This document shows, one piece after another, positions 37,289 through 43,173 of a stretch of DNA of 64,000 bases. The stretch comes from Sporosarcina sp. 6E9. GTDB taxonomy: Bacteria > Bacillota > Bacilli > Bacillales_A > Planococcaceae. The notes below the pieces were generated by a model. The model was not told the DNA's origin. It was given only the letters and a program-made list of their open reading frames with translations, and ran no database searches. Positions within the stretch are counted from its first letter, which is position 1, and each line of letters begins with the position of its first letter. The stretch covers positions 1 through 64,000 of the forward strand of contig NZ_JAGEMN010000007.1 of NCBI RefSeq assembly GCF_017921835.1, in the 5' to 3' direction. The position numbers were made by a program, and so were the translations under genes.

Positions 37289-37462
37289 TTAATGACCCAT
37301 ATTATCGTTGTTACCGCTAAGTGGTTCTACTACTTCTCCATCTTTATCAATTACAATACTGTCGGTTTCCTTATTAGCCTCGGTCACAGACGCATAATAA
37401 GTAAAAACACCAAAAGTACTAATAGCTATCGTTGCTAATACTATAGAAATTCTTTTTTTCAT
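37289..37462 (-). CDS. Small secreted or membrane-anchored peptide (57 residues)
   Basis: MKKRISIVLATIAISTFGVF... gives a clear signal-like segment with possible cleavage after ASVTEA. A short acidic mature part ending NNDNMGH follows. Its ATG overlaps the stop of the upstream membrane protein gene as ATGA, and GGAGATGA precedes it. It is too short for many gene callers. Function unknown. Confidence 0.68.
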   Translation of the reverse strand: MKKRISIVLATIAISTFGVFTYYASVTEANKETDSIVIDKDGEVVEPLSGNNDNMGH

Positions 37463-37764
37463 AAAGTAGTCATCTCCCTACATTTTTTTTGTATTCGGTT
37501 CTTCTTAAAATACTTAATTATGTGAAATATTAAAACGGCTATAACTGTGCAAGGGATTATACAAATAAAAATAAAAGTACCAATAAAGATATACCCTGCC
37601 CCACCCCAACCATCAATTAATGCACCAATACAAATGATTCCTACACTTAGCAAAAGTACTCCAATAAAACTTAAAATAAAGTACTTGTCATATTTAGTTC
37701 TTATAAAAAGCATTAAGGCAGTTACTAATAAGTATACCACGCCCGAAATAATATAAATATATAT
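37459..37764 (-). CDS. Small membrane protein, start unusual (ATA) or frameshifted
   Basis: Three membrane helices in about 101 residues (GVVYLLVTALMLFI; YFILSFIGVLLLSVGIICIGAL; AGYIFIGTFIFICIIPCTVIAVLIF) and a basic tail. The first conventional start, a GTG at 37740, has no ribosome binding site and would cut into the first helix. AAAGGAAG lies exactly 8 nt before an ATA at 37764 that gives (M)YIYIISGVVYLL. Alternatively, one extra base near 37776-37782 would have broken a longer start at an ATG at 37785 (MWKEAVWIYIY). I favour ATA because it fits three ATT cases in the window. Family unknown. Confidence 0.55.
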   Translation of the reverse strand: MYIYIISGVVYLLVTALMLFIRTKYDKYFILSFIGVLLLSVGIICIGALIDGWGGAGYIFIGTFIFICIIPCTVIAVLIFHIIKYFKKNRIQKKCREMTTL

Positions 37765-37957
37765 CCAAACCGCTTCCTTTCCACATCTCTTCTATTTCGA
37801 TTAATTCCAAACCTTTTAGTACCAGATGAAAAGCATACTTCAAATAACGTATCCTGCCAGTTAACACATTAAGAAAAACCATAACGTTGTCACACTGAAG
37901 ATTCTCATTAATTAAGACGGAACGAGATAGTAAATAGTTACATAACTACAACGATTT

Positions 37958-38008
37958 GGCCCGTTAATGGCATAAAATTTATGCAACAATCGCACCCAAT
38001 AATTGAAG
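37958..38008. repeat. Small-gene array repeat, unit 4
   Basis: GGCCCGTTAATGGCATAAAA...GCAACAATCGCACCCAATAA. It has both boxes of the array motif with a different spacer, which contains an internal palindromic ATAAAATTTAT. It lies between the membrane-protein gene and the gene at 38064. Confidence 0.72.
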
Positions 38009-38063
38009 AAGGAATTCTTTTCTTTTACTAACGGGTTCGGTTGATGGGGACAAAACAATAAAT

Positions 38064-38552
38064 CTATTTTGCATTTATTAATCCCAATTCTTTGCACCAA
38101 GGTCCTTGTCCCTTGCATTGAAATTGATAAACTTTATCTTCACTTTTAACTTTAAGTTCAATCCTATAATCGAATGGATGGTTAAAACTACCTTTCTTCG
38201 CATCTCCAACTAAATAGACTTTATCAATATCTTGAAAACTAAGGTTTAATTGTTGATAGTCAGAGGAATTCCCTAAAATGACTAATAAACGATTTTGTTC
38301 ATTTATTAATTGATTCGACTGCCTATCGTATGCATACAAACTAATAACCCCTAGTTGTAAAATTAATATGGTACAGATACCAATTCCGATTTTTTTAGGA
38401 AGCTCATTTCGTACTTTCCAAAACAAGAGGATTATCAATGAGGATGCTACGAATAAGATTGTAAATTCAGTCGTTACGTTATTTAACTCGATACCATTTC
38501 TAAACAGAATAAAACAAAACAGGAAAATCAGTGTAATAATTATACCAACCAT
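38064..38552 (-). CDS. Hypothetical membrane protein
   Basis: A 162-residue protein with three N-terminal membrane helices (residues 2-20, 25-45, 55-75). A small extracytoplasmic domain follows (LLVILGNSSDYQQLNLSFQDIDKVYLVGDAKKGSFN), ending CKGQGPWCKELGL. The two cysteines near the end could form a disulfide. The ATG at 38552 follows AGAAGGGGG. Family not recognised. Confidence 0.72.
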   Translation of the reverse strand: MVGIIITLIFLFCFILFRNGIELNNVTTEFTILFVASSLIILLFWKVRNELPKKIGIGICTILILQLGVISLYAYDRQSNQLINEQNRLLVILGNSSDYQQLNLSFQDIDKVYLVGDAKKGSFNHPFDYRIELKVKSEDKVYQFQCKGQGPWCKELGLINAK

Positions 38553-38624
38553 TTTATGCCCCCTTCTATTTATCCGCAACCCATTTTGCTAACTATTCGA
38601 CACCCACCCAATTATACCTCCCTG

Positions 38625-38710
38625 TTGAACTAACCTGCTTCGTTAGTTCAATAAGAAAAAAGAGCTACCAAAGCAGCTCAATGATTTTCAAGTAAAGCAC
38701 CCGATTGAAG
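38625..38710. repeat. Small-gene array repeat, unit 5, with perfect inverted repeat
   Basis: TTGAACTAAC (38625-38634) and GTTAGTTCAA (38642-38651) are exact complements around a 7-nt loop. AAGCACCCGATTGAAG follows at 38695-38710. This is the same TTGAAC/GCACCCG element set, arranged as a hairpin, between the genes at 38064 and 38724. Confidence 0.72.
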
Positions 38711-38723
38711 AAATAAAAAATCT

Positions 38724-39239
38724 TTATTGTACTTTTAGTACTGAATCTATTGCCTTTTTTAATTCATCTGGTTTTTGAGTACCGATTACCACTTTGTTAT
38801 GCTTCAACCTTAATTCAATCCCTTTTTTTCCATTCAAGTTATAAGCCGTTTCACCCTTAGCGTTAAAACGAATCCCCAAACCTCCAAAACGTTTAAGAGG
38901 GCTATAAGTGAGTGTTTCATAGTTACTAATCTCTTTAAATAGGTACTGCTTATATTGAATATGAAGAGGAAATAAACGCACATATAGTCCATCAATACGA
39001 ACTTCAATTATTAACTTCAATACTCCAAGCATTAACACTGGTAAAGCAACTCCAAAAAGTATCCAAAAAATAATTGTAACCAAATCTGGGGCAGGATTAT
39101 TACCTATTGGCACACCAAAAATAATTTGCTGAATGAACCAGTACCACATATAGGCAGCCTCCAATAAAATCAGCACCCATAACCAAACTTGTTGTGGTCG
39201 TTGAATTTCTCGATACACAACTTTAGTTTTTTTATCCAC
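38724..39239 (-). CDS. DUF6141-type membrane protein
   Basis: A 171-residue protein. Two N-terminal membrane helices (residues 18-38, 52-78) are followed by a cytosolic PH-like beta domain (IEVRIDGLYVRLFPLH, then GIELRLKHNKVVIGTQKPDELKKAI). It resembles the DUF6141 family of unknown function that is frequent in Bacillales small-gene arrays; the assignment is from memory. The GTG start follows GGGAGGG. Confidence 0.7.
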   Translation of the reverse strand: MDKKTKVVYREIQRPQQVWLWVLILLEAAYMWYWFIQQIIFGVPIGNNPAPDLVTIIFWILFGVALPVLMLGVLKLIIEVRIDGLYVRLFPLHIQYKQYLFKEISNYETLTYSPLKRFGGLGIRFNAKGETAYNLNGKKGIELRLKHNKVVIGTQKPDELKKAIDSVLKVQ

Positions 39240-39265
39240 CTAGATCCCTCCCTTTACCACAAAAT

Positions 39266-39280
39266 GGCCCGTTTGTTGAA
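39266..39280. repeat. Small-gene array repeat, unit 6 (half unit)
   Basis: GGCCCGTTTGTTGAA lies just upstream of the DUF6141-type gene and carries only the GGCCCG box. It marks the right boundary of the array. The stretch 39281-39449 beyond it shows nothing else I can support. Confidence 0.65.
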
Positions 39281-39449
39281 TACAGTTCTTAGAGAATTTT
39301 AATCTAATTAGTACAACAAGTATAACAATAATAGTTGGATATGCGTATGTTTTTTTCCACTTTAATCATCTAGAAAATGCGAGGTAGTAAACACTTTTAC
39401 TTTTATGTTTTACTTAGATCGCAAATATTAGATAGGAAGAGCATAAGGG

Positions 39450-39515
39450 AAATGTGCCCCCACTTTCAGTGTGGGATCAGGCAGAGCCTGATATTTGGAT
39501 GGGGTCACATTTTTC
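39450..39515. ncRNA. Possible structured RNA: three-way junction
   Basis: AAATGTG (39450-39456) pairs with CACATTT (39506-39512) and encloses two hairpins: CCCAC-TTTCA-GTGTGGG (39459-39475) and TCAGGC-AGA-GCCTGA (39477-39491). The CCCC / GGGG next to the outer stem can extend it. A TTTT run follows on the plus strand. No gene ends just before it on that strand, so it is not an obvious terminator. Repeated GTGTCAC / GTGACA motifs follow at about 39520-39570. It could be a mobile-repeat copy or an RNA element. Confidence 0.4.
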
Positions 39516-39659
39516 TATTGTGTCACTAGTGTGTGACAAGAAAACGATATACTGTCACATCAGAGTGACAACTTACATCATCTTAATATCAATAAATCGC
39601 TTTAACTTCACACCAACTAGTTCATTTTATCTTGCTGCTCCCAATCACCGGCAATAATA

Positions 39660-40907
39660 CTATAAAAACATTTTTTGCATAAATCCTTTTTTATGTTCCT
39701 GTAATGCCACAAGTTTTTCCTGTTCCACTTCAATTTTCTTATCAAACGTTTTAAGAATGTTAGATATTTTTATTTGCTCTGATAATGTTGGTAATTCATG
39801 AATAGTCTCAAAGAAATCTACTATTGAAATATTTAAAAGTCCATGATTACGCGCACCTTCTACAGAAATCATAGAAACCTCCTTATGCCATCTATCAGAT
39901 TCAAAATATTGCTCTAAGAAATCACTATGAACTTTTTGTTCATTGGGTTGAAAACATATATATAATGATGACAAAACACCCATATCATACCTATTCAGTC
40001 TTTTTATTGCACCAAATGGATAACCTTCCGAATAGCTCTTATTATATGCAAATTCACCACTCTTAAGGAGGGAATATCCCTCTAGGTTAGCGGAGGCGAC
40101 AGATCTATTAAAATATCTTTCCTGATCAATCAATCCCTCCTGTGCAGAGATAGTTAAAACTAAAGTAGATTGCAATTCCTTATTCTTTCTAACTACCCTG
40201 TTTGTAATTTCGCGAAGGCGGTACTTTTCCCACTTTGGAAATCTCTCTCCATCCTCATCCTGAAATCTTAATTCTTGACTAAAAATCTTCTGCGAGTAGC
40301 CCTTTTTCTGTTCTTTTAACAAATCCACTTTTTCTTGTTGTCTTTCAATTCTTTTATCAATTAACATAAAGAATTTCGCTATTTGGACTTGCTCTTCTTT
40401 GGTAGGTATAGAAAGTTCTAACTCAAAAAACTTTGCATCGTTTATACTGACACGATCATGCCTTACTCCTGTATCACCATTAATATAAATATGCCTATAC
40501 CATCTATTAGATTTAAAAAAATAGAATAAAAAGTCTGTATTTATATTATTAACTGAAAAGCATAAGTACAACGGGGATACTATACCAGGTTCATCATAAT
40601 TATATTTACTAACAGGACCATATGGCGCGTTATTAGAAATTCGGGGATTATATACAAATTCATCTTTTTCAATAACATAGTAACCACCAATATTCGACCT
40701 ATTAGCAATATCTTTATCAAAATACTCTCTTTGTTTAACCAATCCATATTTTGCAGAATTTGAAATAACATTTTCAACCTTAAGATCATTATTTTTCCGA
40801 GTGATTTTTTTCGCTATTGAATTTAAATATACTTTAGTCCAACTCTTTTTATAGCTCTTAAAGCGAATAATTGGCACATCGTTTTTATATCGTGAATACT
40901 TCATCAT
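39660..40907 (-). CDS. hsdS: Type I restriction specificity subunit, full length
   Basis: DNA-recognition subunit of the type I enzyme, 415 residues. Two target-recognition domains (about 15-180 and 230-375) are each followed by the conserved helical spacer (QIAKFFMLIDKRIERQQEKVDLLKEQKKGYSQKIF; KISNILKTFDKKIEVEQEKLVALQEHKKGFMQKMF). The two domains share the same opening pattern (KKITRKN / NRVVRKN), which hints at a related half-site. It starts 3 nt after hsdM stops; a second ATG one codon in fits the box equally well. Confidence 0.93.
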   Translation of the reverse strand: MMKYSRYKNDVPIIRFKSYKKSWTKVYLNSIAKKITRKNNDLKVENVISNSAKYGLVKQREYFDKDIANRSNIGGYYVIEKDEFVYNPRISNNAPYGPVSKYNYDEPGIVSPLYLCFSVNNINTDFLFYFFKSNRWYRHIYINGDTGVRHDRVSINDAKFFELELSIPTKEEQVQIAKFFMLIDKRIERQQEKVDLLKEQKKGYSQKIFSQELRFQDEDGERFPKWEKYRLREITNRVVRKNKELQSTLVLTISAQEGLIDQERYFNRSVASANLEGYSLLKSGEFAYNKSYSEGYPFGAIKRLNRYDMGVLSSLYICFQPNEQKVHSDFLEQYFESDRWHKEVSMISVEGARNHGLLNISIVDFFETIHELPTLSEQIKISNILKTFDKKIEVEQEKLVALQEHKKGFMQKMFL

Positions 40908-40910
40908 CCC

Positions 40911-42464
40911 TCACACTTCCAATTCCTCAAAATATTTCGCCAGTTCCTGATTTATCTCAGAAATCTCTTCCTCTACATCTTTCAACCGTTTCGCAACAAC
41001 CTTTAAATCAACAGGTTTTTCTTCTTCAAACGTATCAACATAGCGAGGGATGTTTAGGTTGTAGTCATTCTCTTTAACTTCATCCAACGTCGCAGTATAC
41101 GAATACTTTTCGAGCGTTTCACGAGACTTATAAGTTTCAACTATTTTCTCAACATTTTCATCGGTTAGTACATTTTGATTTTTTCCTTTCTCAAAATCAC
41201 TTGACGCATCGATGAATAAGATGTTGGCATCTGCTTCCCGGCATTTTTTAAAAACTAAAATACATGTCGGAATACCCGTACCGAAGAAAATGTTGGCAGG
41301 AAGTCCAATAATCGCATCTAGATAGTTCTTATCTTCAATAAGGTATTTGCGGATAACGCCTTCTCCTGCTTCCCTGAATAACACACCATGTGGCAAGACG
41401 ACTGCCATTGTTCCGTTATCGTCTAGGTGGTGAATCATGTGTTGAACAAAAGCGAAGTCTGCTCTTGATCTTGGTGCTAACCGACCATATGCACTGAATC
41501 GCTCATCGTCTTTAAATGAGTCATCCGAACTCCATTTTGCACTGTAAGGAGGATTTGCAACAACTGCTTCAAATCGCATACCAATATGGCGTGGGTCTTC
41601 CAATGTATCCGAATTCTGAATATTAAAGTTCTGATAGGATACATCGTGCAGCAACATGTTCATCCGTGCCAAGTTATACGTTGTAGATGTCAATTCTTGC
41701 CCATAAAATTTCCGAACGTTAGCTTCTTTTGCAACACGAAGCAATAATGAGCCTGAACCACAAGTCGGATCATAAATGCTTTTCAGGTCATTTTTATCCT
41801 TTGTAACAATTTTAGCAATTACCTTTGAAACCTGTTGTGGCGTGTAAAACTCGCCAGCTTTCTTTCCAGCCGTTGCTGCGAACTGAGAAATAAGATATTC
41901 ATACGCATCACCCAAGACATCAATGTCGACATCGTCATGCAAAAACGGAATGTCATTAACATTTACAATAATCTTAGCAATTAGAGTAGAACGGGTTTTC
42001 ACATCGCGTCCTAATCTAGCAGATGATAAATCCAGGTCATCGAACAAATGCTCAAAGTCTGCTTGACTTTCTGCACCAAGTGTAGACTCTGTCACTGAAT
42101 TGACTGCCCTTTGCAATAGTTCCGTATCAAAGTTTCCATTTTCCCCTTTTTCAATTTCTCGGAACATTGAAGAAAAAAGGTGTTGAGGTTCAATTACATA
42201 GCCAACCTCTTTTAATAACATTTCAGTAAGTACCACTCGATACTGTTCGTTTTTCCAAGCTTCTCCATAACTTAGATTGTCATGTTCCAACAACTTTGTA
42301 ACTCGTTCTTCTATTTTTTCAGATAAAAACCGATAGAAGATTAAGCCTAAAATATAGTTCTTAAATTCACTCGCTTCCATTTGTCCTCGAAGATTATTGG
42401 CCATATTCCATAGTTTTTTATGTAATTCAGCTTGTTGCTTTCTTTGTTTTTCAGATGTTGTCAT
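40911..42464 (-). CDS. hsdM: Type I restriction modification subunit (N6-adenine methyltransferase)
   Basis: It methylates adenine in the recognition site. 517 residues: an N-terminal helical HsdM domain (LWNMANNLRGQMEASEFKNYIL), then the S-adenosylmethionine motif DPTCGSGSLLL and the catalytic NPPYSAKW. The GGAGG box favours the ATG at 42464 over one two codons earlier. Its 5' end overlaps the half-HsdS gene, and hsdS follows at 3 nt, so half-S, M and S form one unit. Confidence 0.95.
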   Translation of the reverse strand: MTTSEKQRKQQAELHKKLWNMANNLRGQMEASEFKNYILGLIFYRFLSEKIEERVTKLLEHDNLSYGEAWKNEQYRVVLTEMLLKEVGYVIEPQHLFSSMFREIEKGENGNFDTELLQRAVNSVTESTLGAESQADFEHLFDDLDLSSARLGRDVKTRSTLIAKIIVNVNDIPFLHDDVDIDVLGDAYEYLISQFAATAGKKAGEFYTPQQVSKVIAKIVTKDKNDLKSIYDPTCGSGSLLLRVAKEANVRKFYGQELTSTTYNLARMNMLLHDVSYQNFNIQNSDTLEDPRHIGMRFEAVVANPPYSAKWSSDDSFKDDERFSAYGRLAPRSRADFAFVQHMIHHLDDNGTMAVVLPHGVLFREAGEGVIRKYLIEDKNYLDAIIGLPANIFFGTGIPTCILVFKKCREADANILFIDASSDFEKGKNQNVLTDENVEKIVETYKSRETLEKYSYTATLDEVKENDYNLNIPRYVDTFEEEKPVDLKVVAKRLKDVEEEISEINQELAKYFEELEV

Positions 42465-42466
42465 TT

Positions 42467-43054
42467 TCATTCCTCCAATTGATTAAGTATTGTTTGCTTA
42501 ATTAGCATTCTTTCCAAAAACATTTTTTCTTTCGCTAAAATATTCTTTTTTCGTTGTAATTGAGATATTCTACCTATTTTCCTTTGTTTTTCGAGTAAAG
42601 GCAAATCAACTTCTAACTCACGAAGGTTTGCAATGGACAATGTAGAAATAACAGCGCCTTGTGTGTTTCTGGCAATTTGTTTCCGTATCATTGGATGTTC
42701 ATTGAAGTACCACTCAAAAAATTGAGCATCAACGGTACTGTTGAATTCAATCACAACAAAGTTTGACGGTATTAGTAGTGACTCGTGCTTTTTTGGCATT
42801 GCTAGCGCTGTTTGAGTTAAAAGGTGCACTAACACAACATTTTCTTTTGTGAAATGCAACTTATTCTTATGCTGTTTCTCAATAAACACTGTTTTAACCC
42901 GCTTAGCGTCTAATCGATATGGTATATTCAGCGATTCATTAAATTCTTGTAAGGTAAACAATTCACACTCAATCGCATTTTCATCACTTTTATTTGTTTC
43001 GAATCTTCCATAACTTACACCTATAGTCAGCGAAGCAACATCTTTTAGTTTAAT
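42467..43054 (-). CDS. Half-length HsdS-like protein, ATT start
   Basis: About 195 residues: one HsdS-type N-terminus (KLKDVASLTIGVSYGRFE), one recognition-domain-like region, and one helical spacer (LEKQRKIGRISQLQRKKNILAKEKMFLERM). Conventional gene calls begin at a TTG at 42961 and lose the first 31 residues, which clearly belong to the domain. In frame upstream the only sensible start is an ATT at 43054, 8 nt after AAAGGAGG. The 8-nt spacer contains a run of seven G. Its stop overlaps hsdM. It may dimerise or pair with HsdM to give another specificity. Confidence 0.72.
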   Translation of the reverse strand: MKLKDVASLTIGVSYGRFETNKSDENAIECELFTLQEFNESLNIPYRLDAKRVKTVFIEKQHKNKLHFTKENVVLVHLLTQTALAMPKKHESLLIPSNFVVIEFNSTVDAQFFEWYFNEHPMIRKQIARNTQGAVISTLSIANLRELEVDLPLLEKQRKIGRISQLQRKKNILAKEKMFLERMLIKQTILNQLEE

Positions 43055-43078
43055 CCCCCCCTCCTCCTTTCAAGATTC

Positions 43079-43107
43079 ATTCTAAATGTTATTTTTAAAA
43101 ATAGCAA
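43079..43107 (-). promoter_or_regulatory. Promoter of the half-S/M/S operon with an inverted repeat on the -35
   Basis: The minus strand reads TTGCTA (43102-43107), a 17-nt spacer, and TAGAAT (43079-43084), 25 nt before the ribosome binding site. CAACAT (43105-43110) and ATGTTG (43117-43122) form an inverted repeat that overlaps the -35 and could be an operator. Confidence 0.65.
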
Positions 43108-43135
43108 CATTTATTCATGTTGTTTTTAAATAAGA

Positions 43136-43172
43136 AAAAGACGGTGTGTATTTTGTATACACACCGTCTTTT
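43136..43172. terminator. Terminator after hsdR
   Basis: A long stem (AAAGACGGTGTGTA / TATACACACCGTCTTT) with T runs on both strands lies between the hsdR stop and the promoter of the half-S/M/S operon, separating the two transcripts. Confidence 0.9.
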
Positions 43173-43173
43173 A

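Noticed and set aside
39450..39570. End of an insertion sequence
   Set aside because: No transposase gene or matching opposite terminal repeat was found nearby, so an insertion sequence cannot be claimed from this window.
39454..39657. 67-codon open frame in the gap beside hsdS
   Set aside because: It overlays the palindromic three-way-junction element and reads through its hairpins. There is no binding site, so the DNA structure explains it better than a protein.
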